NCBI GenBank assembly: GCA_049366695.1
Contig: JBMNCR010000096.1
Span: 1-46,759, forward strand
Origin: JBMNCR01 sp049366695
GTDB lineage: Bacteria > Bacillota > Clostridia > Eubacteriales > Alkalibacteraceae
DNA: 46,759 bases
Direction of reading: 5' to 3'
Shown here: positions 24,978 through 33,988 of the stretch, piece after piece
Layout of the letters: each line of letters opens with the position of its first letter
Numbering within the stretch: position 1 is the stretch's first letter
The notes under the pieces: generated by a model
Seen by the model: the letters and a program-made list of their open reading frames with translations, nothing else
What the model was told of the DNA's origin: nothing
Databases searched by the model: none
Made by a program: the position numbers and the translations under genes

Positions 24978-26654
24978 ATGAGTATGATGATATTTAAAAT
25001 TATTGAAAGTTTGAAAGAATCAATAAGAAAAAGTTTAAAAAAATGCGTAGATGAAGGTGTATTTAATTTAGATTGTGTACCAGAAATTATTATTGAAGTA
25101 CCAAAGGATAAAACTCATGGAGAATTTTCCACAAATATTGCTATGCAGCTTCCAAAAATTCTTAAGAAGTCTCCTAAAATTATTGGTGAGGCTATAACAA
25201 AGAATATAGATTTTGATAATACTTATATAGAGTCAGTTGAAATTGCTGGGGCTGGATTTATTAATTTTCATTTAAAAAATAATTGGCTTTATGAAGTTTT
25301 AGAGGAAGTTTGGGATAAGAAATCTAACTACGGTAGTATTGAAGCCGGACTAGGTAAGAAAGTAAATGTTGAATATATTAGTGCAAATCCAACTGGTCCA
25401 ATGCATATGGGAAATGCTAGGGGTGGAGCTATAGGTGATTCTATTGCTTCAATATTAAAATGGGCAGGATATGAAGTGAAAAGAGAATTTTATATTAATG
25501 ATGCTGGCAACCAAATAGAAAAATTTGGACAGTCTTTAGAAGCTAGATATTTACAACTGTTAGGACAAGATATAATATTTCCCGAAGATGGTTATCAAGG
25601 GGATGATATTACAGAGCATATGAGAAATTTTATAAGCATAAATGATAATAAATATTTGCATACTGAAAGTGAAGAAAGAAAAAAAATATTTATTGATTAT
25701 GCATTAAATCTAAATTTAGATAGGATAAAAAGCGATTTATCTGGTTATGGCATAAAATATGATGTATGGTTTTCTGAAAGACTGCTGCATTATCAAGGTA
25801 AAGTAAATGAGGTAATAGAAGAACTCAAAAATAAAGGATATGCTTATGAGCAAGAAGGTGCAATTTGGTTTAAAGCTACAGATTTTGGATGCGAAAAAGA
25901 TGATGTATTAATACGTAATAATGGCATACCTACCTATTTTGCTGCGGATATTGCTTATCATGTAGATAAATTAAGGACTAGAGAATTTGATTTATCAATA
26001 AATGTATGGGGTGCAGATCATCATGGTCATGTAGCCCGTTTGAAAGGTGCTTTGAAAGCATTGGGTATAGATCCTGATAGATTGACTATTATTATAATGC
26101 AACTTGTTCGACTTACAAGGAAGGGTGAAATTGAAAGAATGTCTAAAAGAAGTGGCAAGATGGTTACTTTATCAGATTTAATAGATGAAGTTGGTAAAGA
26201 TGCTGCTAGATTTTTATTCAATTTGAGATCTCCAGAGAGTCACTTGGATTTTGATTTGGATTTAGCTGTGGAGGAATCAAATGATAATCCAGTATTTTAT
26301 GTGCAATATGCCCATGCTAGGATTTGTAGTATATTGAGACAATTAGATATAAAAGTGGATTTTTCTCAAGTAACACTTTCTCTTTTGAAAGAAAAGGAAG
26401 AGTTAGAATTGATTCGAAAGCTTGCTGATCTTCCTCAAGAGATATTGACTGCTATAAATAAATTGGATCCAAGTAGGATTACAAAGTATGCTTTAGAATT
26501 ATCTTCAAACTTTCATTCGTTTTATAATGCATGTAGAGTAATAACTGAAGATGAAGAGCTAAAAAAAGCAAGAATTATGCTTATTGAATGTACAAAGCAG
26601 GTTATAAGGAATGTTTTAGATATTTTAGGAGTTAATGCACCAGATAGAATGTGA
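24978..26654 (+). CDS. argS: Arginyl-tRNA synthetase
   Basis: 558 residues, the normal length. Class I aminoacyl-tRNA synthetase. N-terminal Arg-tRNA additional domain (about 1-95), HIGH-type motif NPTGPMHMGNARGG, KMSKS-like MSKRSGKMV, and C-terminal DALR anticodon-binding domain (VQYAHARICSILRQ to the end RNVLDILGVNAPDRM). AGTGAGG lies 7 bases before ATG 24978. It forms an operon with the DUF1934 gene and ends near a strong terminator. No T-box leader is present upstream. Confidence 0.97.
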   Translation: MSMMIFKIIESLKESIRKSLKKCVDEGVFNLDCVPEIIIEVPKDKTHGEFSTNIAMQLPKILKKSPKIIGEAITKNIDFDNTYIESVEIAGAGFINFHLKNNWLYEVLEEVWDKKSNYGSIEAGLGKKVNVEYISANPTGPMHMGNARGGAIGDSIASILKWAGYEVKREFYINDAGNQIEKFGQSLEARYLQLLGQDIIFPEDGYQGDDITEHMRNFISINDNKYLHTESEERKKIFIDYALNLNLDRIKSDLSGYGIKYDVWFSERLLHYQGKVNEVIEELKNKGYAYEQEGAIWFKATDFGCEKDDVLIRNNGIPTYFAADIAYHVDKLRTREFDLSINVWGADHHGHVARLKGALKALGIDPDRLTIIIMQLVRLTRKGEIERMSKRSGKMVTLSDLIDEVGKDAARFLFNLRSPESHLDFDLDLAVEESNDNPVFYVQYAHARICSILRQLDIKVDFSQVTLSLLKEKEELELIRKLADLPQEILTAINKLDPSRITKYALELSSNFHSFYNACRVITEDEELKKARIMLIECTKQVIRNVLDILGVNAPDRM

Positions 26655-26691
26655 TTAGTTGGAAAGTTGGAAGTATTCCTTAAGGGTAAAT

Positions 26692-26717
26692 GATCCTTCG
26701 TCGCAAACTCCTCTAGG
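26692..26717 (-). repeat. Dispersed GTCATCC-family element, partial
   Basis: GATCCTTCGTCGCAAACTCC and the following TCTAGG match the inverted elements near 29020 and 29241 with small changes; the GGATGAC end is missing. It follows a TTGGAAAG unit directly after the argS stop. Confidence 0.75.
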
Positions 26718-26746
26718 AAAACGCCAGGGACGGTTCCTGGCGTTTT
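26718..26746 (+). terminator. Intrinsic terminator of ywiB-like-argS
   Basis: AAAACGCCAGG (26718-26728) and CCTGGCGTTTT (26736-26746) make a perfect 11-bp stem around a 7-base loop; works in either direction. Confidence 0.9.
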
Positions 26747-26838
26747 GACGTATAAAGATTTATTTTACTTTTAATATTATTATTGATACAATAAATTTGA
26801 GGTAATGTATATTTTTTTAGATATGCGGGGGATATGCT

Positions 26839-28092
26839 ATGAAAGATAAAAGTAAAGAAAAAGGCATGGTTTTAGTATTAGTAGTTATCTTTGGAGCAAT
26901 CTTGATAATGAGTGGTACTGCGCTTTTGACTACAGGAGTTGTAGAAGTAAGAAGTGGTAATTACTTTGAAGATGACACTCAAGCATATTTTATTGCGAAA
27001 TCTGCTGCAGATATGTTGGCGCAACAAATTGTTAATAAGAGTGTAAATATAAATTCATATCCAGCAACTTTTAGTGGAAGCATACAAGGGAATACATATG
27101 CAATAAATGTAACAAAGGAAGATGATATAATTACAATTAATTCTACTGGTTTTAGTGATGGGGTAGATGATAATATTCAGTTCCTATTAAGAGAAAATTC
27201 AAATACTAATGCATCATATGAATTTGATATGGCAATTTTTTCTAAAGGAAACATAACAATGAAAGGTAAAAATACGATTGTAAATGGCAATATTGCTACT
27301 AATTCAACACAAGGAAATGCTGTAGAAATACATAATTCGGGTTCTGTGAATGGAACTATCTTTGTAGGAGCAGGGGGAAATCCTGATCTAGTAATTAATA
27401 AAGATGTTGAAAAAAGTGGTAATTTAGCTGAAAACAGGATATATCCTACTCCAATTATGCCTGAATTTCCAGCAGGCTATACGACTTATCAACAAATAAC
27501 TAATCCCTTAACTATGACAGAAAATGTATTTATTGAAGAAATAAACAGTTCTAATTTGACAATTGATGTAGGGAATGAAGATAGAGTTATAGTAGTAAAT
27601 AATTTAAGTATTAATAACCTTAAAGTAGTAGGCACTGGAACTTTAACAATTCATACAAACAAAATAAGTAAGCTAAAAGGTGATATTAATTGGGATACAT
27701 TAGATCGATCGAAATTGCATTTGTATTATCACGGAAATAACGAAATTGATTTAACGGGAAATGCTAATTTTTGTGGATATTTTCAAACTGATTTAGCACC
27801 GATTAAACTATCTGGTAATAGTAATTTTTGGGGAGTTATAATAACTGCTACAACTAGTGAAATAAAATTATCAGGAAGTAATAATACGTATGCTAATGTT
27901 TTATATGCCCCAAATGCATCTGTTAAAATGTCAGGTGGGGGTAAATCAGATAAATTTAAGGGGAGTATAATTTCAAGCGAAATAACGATGTCGGGAAATG
28001 CTGGGGTGACTTATGCATCTGCTGGATCGATTACAATACCAACTTCTGGCGGAGGTGGGAGTACTACTTATGAAGAATTATATTATAAATAA
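26839..28092 (+). CDS. PilX-like pilus assembly protein with DUF7305-like adhesin domain
   Basis: This 417-residue protein has a basic N-terminus KEKG followed by a hydrophobic helix (about 10-31) and VEVRSGNYFEDDTQAYFIAKSAADM, as in PilX N-terminal domains. The remainder is repetitive beta structure rich in Asn, Gly and Ser (SKGNITMKGKNTIVNGNIAT, LSGNSNFWGVIITA, LSGSNNTYANVLYAPNASV), resembling polymer-forming beta-helix domains. A Gly-rich SGGGGS segment precedes the C-terminus. It overlaps the next prepilin gene by 23 bases. Likely a minor pilin or surface-exposed component of a type IV pilus; the assembly ATPase and peptidase are outside the window. Confidence 0.75.
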   Translation: MKDKSKEKGMVLVLVVIFGAILIMSGTALLTTGVVEVRSGNYFEDDTQAYFIAKSAADMLAQQIVNKSVNINSYPATFSGSIQGNTYAINVTKEDDIITINSTGFSDGVDDNIQFLLRENSNTNASYEFDMAIFSKGNITMKGKNTIVNGNIATNSTQGNAVEIHNSGSVNGTIFVGAGGNPDLVINKDVEKSGNLAENRIYPTPIMPEFPAGYTTYQQITNPLTMTENVFIEEINSSNLTIDVGNEDRVIVVNNLSINNLKVVGTGTLTIHTNKISKLKGDINWDTLDRSKLHLYYHGNNEIDLTGNANFCGYFQTDLAPIKLSGNSNFWGVIITATTSEIKLSGSNNTYANVLYAPNASVKMSGGGKSDKFKGSIISSEITMSGNAGVTYASAGSITIPTSGGGGSTTYEELYYK

Positions 28093-28432
28093 GAAAGCCT
28101 TTACTTTAATAGAATTAATTATATCTATTGCTATAATTGCTATTCTGTTAATAACTGCAGCCACCATATTGTCTACTACTTTATTAACAATCGTAGATGA
28201 AGGGAATGATACGGATTTATTGTATCATGCACAGAAAGCACTTGAAGAGTTAACAGCTGGTCAAATTTCAGATTTATCAGGTTATCCAGATTTGAATTTA
28301 CAAACTAGTAGTACTACCATGACAATGAGTGATGCTGAAGGAAATAATATTAATATTGTAGGTACTTATTATGTGATTATAGAAAGTGGAACATCTAATA
28401 TAGTGCTGAAAACTTTTATTCCTTCTCCTTAA
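28070..28432 (+). CDS. Type IV prepilin-like protein
   Basis: 120 residues from ATG 28070; the GGAGGTGGG serving as its ribosome binding site lies inside the Gly codons of the preceding gene. MKNYIINKKAFTLIELIISIAI is a class III signal with Ala-Phe cleavage site (KKA|FTLIE) and Glu at +5, processed by a prepilin peptidase. The hydrophobic helix leads into a short globular part (LYHAQKALEELTAG). The Gly at -1 usual in this motif is Ala here. It is the second of three pilin-like genes and probably a minor pilin or pseudopilin. Confidence 0.8.
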   Translation: MKNYIINKKAFTLIELIISIAIIAILLITAATILSTTLLTIVDEGNDTDLLYHAQKALEELTAGQISDLSGYPDLNLQTSSTTMTMSDAEGNNINIVGTYYVIIESGTSNIVLKTFIPSP

Positions 28433-28456
28433 ATGAAGTACAAAAGGTGGGATACG

Positions 28457-28942
28457 ATGACTGGAAGAACAAAGAATAATGATGGTTATACTCTTATTGA
28501 AGCTGTTATTGTAATAGCTTTTATAGTAGTGGTTTTGACTGTTTTATTTAATGTTTTTTTTATTTCAAGAAATATTTTTGTTACAGGAGTTGATAAGGCG
28601 TCATTGCAACACGATGCTAGAATTGTTTCGGACGCAATTATTGATGAACTAAAATCAGCTAAAGAAGTATCTGCTGTTGTATTGACCGGAAATTATTACA
28701 GTTTATCTTTGGAAAGTGGTAATGTAGTTATTAAATATAACGGAACGACACACGAAATACTAGGACAATATATAAATAATATAACATTTAAAAATAATAG
28801 TGATAGTAATATAGTCAATATTGTAATTGATGCATCTAATGGAGGGGAAACATATAGTATTGATACTTCAGTAATGCTTAATAATACCACAGTTGATTTA
28901 ACATCTAATCCTAGTGTTATTTATTATTCGTTGTATGATTAA
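28457..28942 (+). CDS. Type IV prepilin-like protein (PulJ/ComGF-like)
   Basis: 161 residues from ATG 28457, chosen because AAAGGTGGG lies just upstream; ATG 28433 immediately after the previous stop has no site. The prepilin motif NNDG|YTLIEAVIVIAF has Gly at -1 and Glu at +5, followed by a hydrophobic helix. The small beta-rich globular domain (YYSLSLESGNVVIKYNG, VNIVIDASNGGETYSID) matches minor pseudopilins. Third gene of the pilin cluster; no terminator is obvious after it, only repeats. Confidence 0.82.
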   Translation: MTGRTKNNDGYTLIEAVIVIAFIVVVLTVLFNVFFISRNIFVTGVDKASLQHDARIVSDAIIDELKSAKEVSAVVLTGNYYSLSLESGNVVIKYNGTTHEILGQYINNITFKNNSDSNIVNIVIDASNGGETYSIDTSVMLNNTTVDLTSNPSVIYYSLYD

Positions 28943-28980
28943 CTGGAACTGGTTGGAAAGCTGGAAAGGGAAATACAACA

Positions 28981-29053
28981 CAAAGTCAAAAGACTAATAT
29001 AGTATTCTTCAAGGGTCACAGATCCTTCGTCGCAAGCTCCTCTGGATGACGTG
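28981..29053 (+). repeat. 73-base direct repeat, copy 1
   Basis: Begins CAAAGTCAAAAGACTAATAT and ends CTCTGGATGACGTG. It matches 29202-29274 with three mismatches and contains an inverted GTCATCC-family element at 29020-29050. Confidence 0.93.
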
Positions 29054-29112
29054 GCAGAGGGTTGTACGATGGTAAAATGATGGATTAACGATGGTTCAAC
29101 AATGGCTCGAAT

Positions 29113-29138
29113 GTCATTCAGAGCGTAGCGAAGAATCA
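29113..29138 (+). repeat. Divergent GTCATTC-family element
   Basis: GTCATTCAGAGCGTAGCGAA followed by GAATCA, a variant of the GTCATCC element, in plus orientation between the two 73-base repeats. Confidence 0.7.
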
Positions 29139-29201
29139 TATTCCCCAGAAAACTGCTAATCGGGATTTTTGTCTCTGATGTTCACTAGTGACATAAATTA
29201 C

Positions 29202-29274
29202 CAAAGTCAAAAGGCTAATATAGTATTCTTCAAGAGTTACAGATCCTTCGTCGCAAGCTCCTCTGGATGACGTG
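29202..29274 (+). repeat. 73-base direct repeat, copy 2
   Basis: Begins CAAAGTCAAAAGGCTAATAT; differs from copy 1 at three positions (A/G, G/A, C/T) and includes an inverted GTCATCC element at 29241-29271. Confidence 0.93.
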
Positions 29275-29405
29275 AGGTAAAGTATTACTTTGGGATTGTA
29301 TCATCGTTGAACAATTGTTGAACGAGCATTGATTCTTCTCAAGATGACTTTTCTGACCAACTTTCCAACCTTCCAACTTTTCTAAATTTCAACTGTTCCA
29401 ACTTT

Positions 29406-30863
29406 TCATTTTAACGTTTTTAATATCTCCAATAAAAATTCCCATGTTTTTTTTATAGATGATATGCTTATATGTTCGTTAGGAGTATGAACATCATAAA
29501 TATTTGGTCCAAATGATATTATATCTAACTCTGGTATTTTTTCTTTAAAAATTCCACATTCAACTCCTGCATGTATTGCAACAATTTTTGGTTGCTCTCC
29601 ATATAGTTTGTTGTATACAGAAACGGCAAGTTTTCTTAAAGGTGAATTTTTTTCATATGCCCATCCCGGATAAGAACTATCTATTGCGCATTCAATATCC
29701 ATAATTTCTGCGATTGAGTAGCTCATATTAATGATGTGTTTTTTCTTTGAAATTAAAGAGCTTCTAGCTGCTGAATGAATACTTAAGTAGTCTTGTTCAA
29801 TTTTTACAATTCCAATATTGATAGAACTTTCTACAAGATCTTTTATTTCAGTATTCATACTTTGCACTCCGTTTGGAAGTATCATTAGTAAATTTATTAT
29901 CTTATCTGTAGTTGACTTATCAAGACAATTATTTACTGTATCATCTAAATAACTTAAAGTTACTTTGATATCATTATCCGATGAGGAGTATTCTTTTAGA
30001 AAGTTTCTTTGCGCTTGTTTAATTATTAATTCAAGATTTTCTTTTTCTGTTTTGTCAATTAGTATTAAGGTTTCCGCCTCTCTAGGAATAGCATTATCCT
30101 TTGCCCCCCCGGATATATCAACGATGTGAATCTTCATTTCTTTTTTTATTGAGTATAATACTCTTGCTAACAACTTGTTTGCATTTGCTTTTTCTTTATT
30201 TATATCCATACCAGAATGTCCACCATTTAATCCTGAAATAGAAATATTGTAATATAAAAAATTTGGTGGGCGTTTTATTGTCTTTAATTTCATTCTATGA
30301 CAAATTCGAACTCCTCCAGCACAACTAGATAAAATTTCAGTGTCATCTTCTGAATCTAAATTTATCAATAATTTTCCATCTAAATGACGAGTATCAAAAT
30401 TTAGTGCTCCACTAAGACCTGTTTCCTCTTCTACTGTTAGTAAGATTTCTAAATTTGGATGAGCTATTTCATTTGAATCTAATATGGCTAAAAACATAGC
30501 TATTGCTATTCCGTTGTCAGCTCCTAAAGTAGTATTGTCGGCGTAAATATGGTCATTAATAATTTTGAATTTTATGGCATCTGTTGAAAAATCATGAATT
30601 GTATTTTTATTTTTTTCGCATACCATATCCATATGCCCTTGGAGTATCACTGTGGGAGAATTTTCTAATCCTGATGTTGCAGGTTTTTTTATTAAAATAT
30701 TATTATAGGTATCTTGATATACTTCTAAATTTCTTTTTTTAGAAAATTCTACTAAGTAATCGCTTATGGCTTTTTCATTTGCTGATCCTCTAGGAATTTC
30801 AGAGATTTCAGAAAAGTAATTTAGTATTTTTTTCGGGCTATGATTTAAAAATAAGTTTTTCAT
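29406..30863 (-). CDS. pepD: Aminoacyl-histidine dipeptidase (Xaa-His dipeptidase, M20 family)
   Basis: This 485-residue zinc metallopeptidase of the PepD type is encoded on the minus strand. Metal-site motifs are LQGHMDMVCE, NTTLGADNGIAIA and VEEETGLSGALNFD, and the C-terminal HAGVECGIFKEK and SFGPNIYDVHTPNEH segments complete the catalytic domain. A dimerisation domain interrupts near ISGLNGGHSGMDINKEKANANK. Start follows GGGAGGAATACA. No signal peptide, so it is cytosolic and hydrolyses dipeptides such as carnosine-like substrates. It is divergent from the SGNH hydrolase gene, with an AT-rich shared promoter region. Confidence 0.93.
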   Translation of the reverse strand: MKNLFLNHSPKKILNYFSEISEIPRGSANEKAISDYLVEFSKKRNLEVYQDTYNNILIKKPATSGLENSPTVILQGHMDMVCEKNKNTIHDFSTDAIKFKIINDHIYADNTTLGADNGIAIAMFLAILDSNEIAHPNLEILLTVEEETGLSGALNFDTRHLDGKLLINLDSEDDTEILSSCAGGVRICHRMKLKTIKRPPNFLYYNISISGLNGGHSGMDINKEKANANKLLARVLYSIKKEMKIHIVDISGGAKDNAIPREAETLILIDKTEKENLELIIKQAQRNFLKEYSSSDNDIKVTLSYLDDTVNNCLDKSTTDKIINLLMILPNGVQSMNTEIKDLVESSINIGIVKIEQDYLSIHSAARSSLISKKKHIINMSYSIAEIMDIECAIDSSYPGWAYEKNSPLRKLAVSVYNKLYGEQPKIVAIHAGVECGIFKEKIPELDIISFGPNIYDVHTPNEHISISSIKKTWEFLLEILKTLK

Positions 30864-30942
30864 TGTATTCCTCCCATAGTTATTAATTAGTTATATTATA
30901 TATTATTATACTAGTTATTATAAACATTACATTATTGATATC

Positions 30943-30951
30943 TGATATAAT
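30943..30951 (+). promoter_or_regulatory. Extended -10 promoter for the SGNH hydrolase operon
   Basis: TGATATAAT (30943-30951), the same extended -10 form seen before the ABC-F gene, lies 57 bases before the ATG at 31008. No strong -35 is visible. Confidence 0.5.
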
Positions 30952-31007
30952 ATATTTACATAAAAAATCACGCTATGAAGTGTGAGAAAATATATAGTGA
31001 GGTTCAC

Positions 31008-31634
31008 ATGAAAAAACGAGTATTATGTTATGGTGATTCTAATACATGGGGCTATATTCCCGGTACTGGATTAAGATATGATGACGAAATTAGATGGACA
31101 GGTGTTTTGCGCGAAAAATTAGGTATTGGATTTACAGTCATAGAGGAAGGGTTAAATGGCAGAACTACTGTGTATGATGATCCTTTTCAAAGTTTTTACT
31201 GTAGAAATGGTAAAACATTTTTACCTACTGTTTTAATGACACATAAACCGTTAGATATAATCATATTTATGTTAGGAACGAATGATTTAAAGAGCATTTA
31301 TAATGCTAATCCATATGATATTGCCAAGGGAATGTCTACGTTAATAAATATTGTAAAATATTTATCTTGTGGAAGATTGGAGCAAGCTCCTAAGATAATT
31401 GTTGTTTCGCCTCCTTCTATAGAGGAGATGACAGAATTTGCTTCGCAGTTTATCGGTGCTAAAGAAAAAATTAAATATATTTCTGAAGAATATAATAGAA
31501 TATCAAATGAGTTGGGATGCATTTTCTATAATGCTACTAAAACTATTAAAGGGAGTAAAATTGATGGACTACATTTGGAAGAAGCGGAACATAAAAAGTT
31601 AGGAGAAGAATTTGCATGTTTAATTTTAAATTGA
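31008..31634 (+). CDS. SGNH/GDSL-family hydrolase
   Basis: 208 residues from ATG 31008 with AGTGAGG upstream (an ATG at 30975 is possible but lacks a site). Block I is CYGDSNTWGY with the nucleophile Ser, block III is MLGTND, and block V is DGLHLEEAEH with the catalytic Asp and His. No signal peptide, so cytoplasmic. It resembles arylesterase/lysophospholipase-like GDSL enzymes. Substrate unknown. It overlaps the following VanZ-like ORF region by no codons from the chosen start. Confidence 0.9.
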   Translation: MKKRVLCYGDSNTWGYIPGTGLRYDDEIRWTGVLREKLGIGFTVIEEGLNGRTTVYDDPFQSFYCRNGKTFLPTVLMTHKPLDIIIFMLGTNDLKSIYNANPYDIAKGMSTLINIVKYLSCGRLEQAPKIIVVSPPSIEEMTEFASQFIGAKEKIKYISEEYNRISNELGCIFYNATKTIKGSKIDGLHLEEAEHKKLGEEFACLILN

Positions 31635-31645
31635 AAGGATTTTTT

Positions 31646-32131
31646 ATGACTAGAAAAAGAAGATATTTTTTTTTGCTAACAGGATACTTAATAGTAATAG
31701 TATTACTTACTTTAGTTCCTTTTAAAGACAGTGTTAATTATGATTTGAATTATAATTTAGTACCATTTAAAAGTATTAATAATTATTTAAAACATATGAA
31801 AAATTATGGAATTATACAGGAAGAGGCATTGAAATATTTACCTTTTCAGTTTATACGTTTTGCAAGTTCAGCGTTTACAGTGTCGTTTAAAAATTTAATG
31901 GGTAATGTATTGATTTTTTTTCCTATGGGTTTTATTGTTCCTTTTATTGCTAGAAAAAGAAAGATGCTTATTGTTGTATTATATTCTGTAATATTTTCTT
32001 CATTTATTGAAATAATGCAATTTATATATCTTTCTAGTCGGAGACCTGATGTGGATGATATAATATTAAATACTCTTGGTGGGGTAGTGGGGTATTTAAT
32101 ATTTTTGATATACAAAAGAATTAGAGAATAA
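31646..32131 (+). CDS. VanZ-like membrane protein
   Basis: 161 residues from ATG 31646 with AAAGGA upstream; an in-frame ATG at 31616 sits inside the hydrolase gene. Four to five hydrophobic segments are seen, with TLVPFKDSVNYDLNYNLVPFKS after the first, LMGNVLIFFPMGFIVPF, and the family signature SSFIEIMQFIYLSSRRPDVDDIILNTLGG. VanZ-family proteins are integral membrane proteins named after a teicoplanin-resistance accessory factor; most members have no proven role. Nothing here implies glycopeptide resistance. Confidence 0.9.
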   Translation: MTRKRRYFFLLTGYLIVIVLLTLVPFKDSVNYDLNYNLVPFKSINNYLKHMKNYGIIQEEALKYLPFQFIRFASSAFTVSFKNLMGNVLIFFPMGFIVPFIARKRKMLIVVLYSVIFSSFIEIMQFIYLSSRRPDVDDIILNTLGGVVGYLIFLIYKRIRE

Positions 32132-32191
32132 ATTTGTAATAACTAAGAGATTTTTGTTGCTAGTCAAATTATTTTATTGGAGTTGTTAAAT

Positions 32192-33559
32192 TTGAAAGTA
32201 AAAACAATATACAAGTGTTCCCAATGTGGTTATGAGACGTATAAATGGCAAGGACACTGTCAAAATTGCGATAATTGGAATACTTTCGAAGAAAAGAATA
32301 TAGATAAAAAATCTAGTGTTAATTATTCAAAACCCGTTAAAGAACTCGTTAAATTATCTCAAGTGAAACCTTCAAACAGTGAAAGGATTGTTACAGGTAT
32401 TAATGAATTTGATAGAGTTATGGGAGGAGGAATTGTAAGAGATTCACTTAGTATTATTACTGCAAAGCCTGGTGCGGGAAAATCTACTTTGTTATTACAA
32501 GTAGCTCATGATTTATGTGAAAAAGGTTATAAAGTGATATATGCTTCTGGAGAAGAAAGTGAAAGTCAAATAAAAAATAGATCGAATAGGCTGTATGACA
32601 AAGCTGGTGATAATTTATGGGTATACTGTGATAATAGTCTTGATAATGTAATATATCATATTAATGAAGTCAATCCGGACTTAATAATACTAGATAGTAT
32701 TCAAACTTTTATGGTTGATCAATTTAGAGATTCTAAAGCGGGATCTCCTACTCAAACAATGGAATGTGCAAATGAACTTTTAAAGGTAGCAAAAAATCCT
32801 AAAAATCCTAGAGCGGTAATTATTGTAGGGCAAATGACAAAAAAAGATGAAATGGCTGGGCTAAGAGCATTGGAGCATCTGGTAGATACAGTTTTGTTGA
32901 TAGATGGTGAAAATGAAGAAGAATTACGAGGGTTGTCTGTAACAAAGAATAGATTTGGCAGTACTTGGGAAAGAGGTTTTTTCTCTATGACAGAGAAGGG
33001 TATGATTTCAATTGATAATCCTTCCCAGTATTTTATGACAAAGAGAAATAATGATGAATCAGTTTCAGGAAGTGCATTGACTGTTATTAGAGATGGTTCT
33101 AGACCTATAATTGTAGAAATTGAAAGTTTAGTTTCTACTAGTTTTACACCCTATCCATCTAGAATCTGTGAATGTGTTGGCAAAGACCAATTAAATACTT
33201 TAATATCAGTTTTAGAGCAAAGAGGTTCTGTAAAATTATACGATAAAAATGTTGTGCTTAAAACTACAGGAGGGCTGAAATTAAAAGAACAAGCTGTAAA
33301 TTTGGCAATTATTATGAGTATAGTATCTTCAGTATATGATAAAAGTATTTCAAGTAATATTACTTTTATTTCTGATGTAGGCTTAACTGGTGAACTTAAA
33401 AAAGTACCATCTTTAGAATCAAGAATTAGAGAGTTAGATAGAATGGGTTTTAATAAAGTGTACATAGCAAAAGGAGCGTTAAATAATAATATTAATTTAA
33501 AAAATATACAGATAATAGAAAAACGTACTTTGATTGAAGTTATAAGAGATATTTTTTAA
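32192..33559 (+). CDS. radA: DNA repair protein RadA/Sms
   Basis: 455 residues from TTG 32192, with GGAG about 9 bases upstream; an earlier in-frame TTG at 32177 overlaps that site. The N-terminal zinc ribbon is CSQCGYETYKWQGHCQNC. The RecA-like ATPase has AKPGAGKST (Walker A), LIILDSIQ (Walker B), and the RadA-specific VTKNRFGSTWERGFF. A Lon-protease-like C-terminal domain follows. RadA promotes branch migration in recombinational repair. Cytoplasmic; monocistronic as far as I can see. Confidence 0.97.
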   Translation: MKVKTIYKCSQCGYETYKWQGHCQNCDNWNTFEEKNIDKKSSVNYSKPVKELVKLSQVKPSNSERIVTGINEFDRVMGGGIVRDSLSIITAKPGAGKSTLLLQVAHDLCEKGYKVIYASGEESESQIKNRSNRLYDKAGDNLWVYCDNSLDNVIYHINEVNPDLIILDSIQTFMVDQFRDSKAGSPTQTMECANELLKVAKNPKNPRAVIIVGQMTKKDEMAGLRALEHLVDTVLLIDGENEEELRGLSVTKNRFGSTWERGFFSMTEKGMISIDNPSQYFMTKRNNDESVSGSALTVIRDGSRPIIVEIESLVSTSFTPYPSRICECVGKDQLNTLISVLEQRGSVKLYDKNVVLKTTGGLKLKEQAVNLAIIMSIVSSVYDKSISSNITFISDVGLTGELKKVPSLESRIRELDRMGFNKVYIAKGALNNNINLKNIQIIEKRTLIEVIRDIF

Positions 33560-33592
33560 ATAAATATACTACTAATATTAGGCTAAGATACA

Positions 33593-33988
33593 TTATCTTA
33601 TAATATTATATTTACCTAAAGTATTAATTCTTGTAAGTTCTTTTTTTAAGATATCGGCTATATTTAAATCTAATGAATTGCATAATGCAGCTGTATAGAA
33701 AAGATGATTGCCTATTTCTTGTTCTATTATCTCTCTGCATTTATTGCATAAATTACCACTTAAGTTATTATCTAAGATATCTCGTATAGAGTCTGAGATA
33801 TCTTCTTTTTCATTTAGTGATGTGGAATCAATTTGTATACAACCACAGGAAGTAACAGCCTTTATTATAGCTCTATTAACTCTTGAAGAGGATTCCTGTT
33901 GTTTTGATAAAATATCTAAGATGCTTTTATGTTTTAATAATAAATCATCTACCATTACTTGAAATTGATCTAACATAAAGTTTTCCAT
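33593..33988 (-). CDS. MazG-like helical protein with cysteine motifs
   Basis: 131 residues from ATG 33988 on the minus strand, with TTGGAGTGG upstream. The C-terminal half, EIGNHLFYTAALCNSLDLNI followed by LTRINTLGKYN, resembles the MazG-type nucleotide pyrophosphohydrolase helix pair. Unlike MazG it has CGC in the middle and LCNKC before the second helix, which could bind a metal. No signal peptide. Convergent with radA. I believe this is a conserved clostridial small protein but cannot name its family with certainty; pyrophosphohydrolase activity is not assured because the usual acidic EExxE cluster is not clear. Confidence 0.6.
   Translation of the reverse strand: MENFMLDQFQVMVDDLLLKHKSILDILSKQQESSSRVNRAIIKAVTSCGCIQIDSTSLNEKEDISDSIRDILDNNLSGNLCNKCREIIEQEIGNHLFYTAALCNSLDLNIADILKKELTRINTLGKYNIIR

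Larger units (their letters stand above)
28943..29405 (+). other. Repeat-rich intergenic region between convergent genes
   Basis: No gene seen in about 460 bases. It contains two 73-base direct repeats, three GTCATCC-family elements, TTGGAAAG-like units next to the pilin stop codon and inverted CAACTTTCC-type units (29356-29400) next to the stop of the minus-strand peptidase. Confidence 0.8.

Noticed and set aside
28981..29274. Two-unit CRISPR array
   Set aside because: Repeats are 73 bases, contain a dispersed intergenic element, and are not palindromic at their ends.
31646..32131. Vancomycin-resistance locus (VanZ plus Ddl)
   Set aside because: VanZ-like proteins are widespread; no vanA/H/X genes; the ddl gene is distant and of ordinary type.
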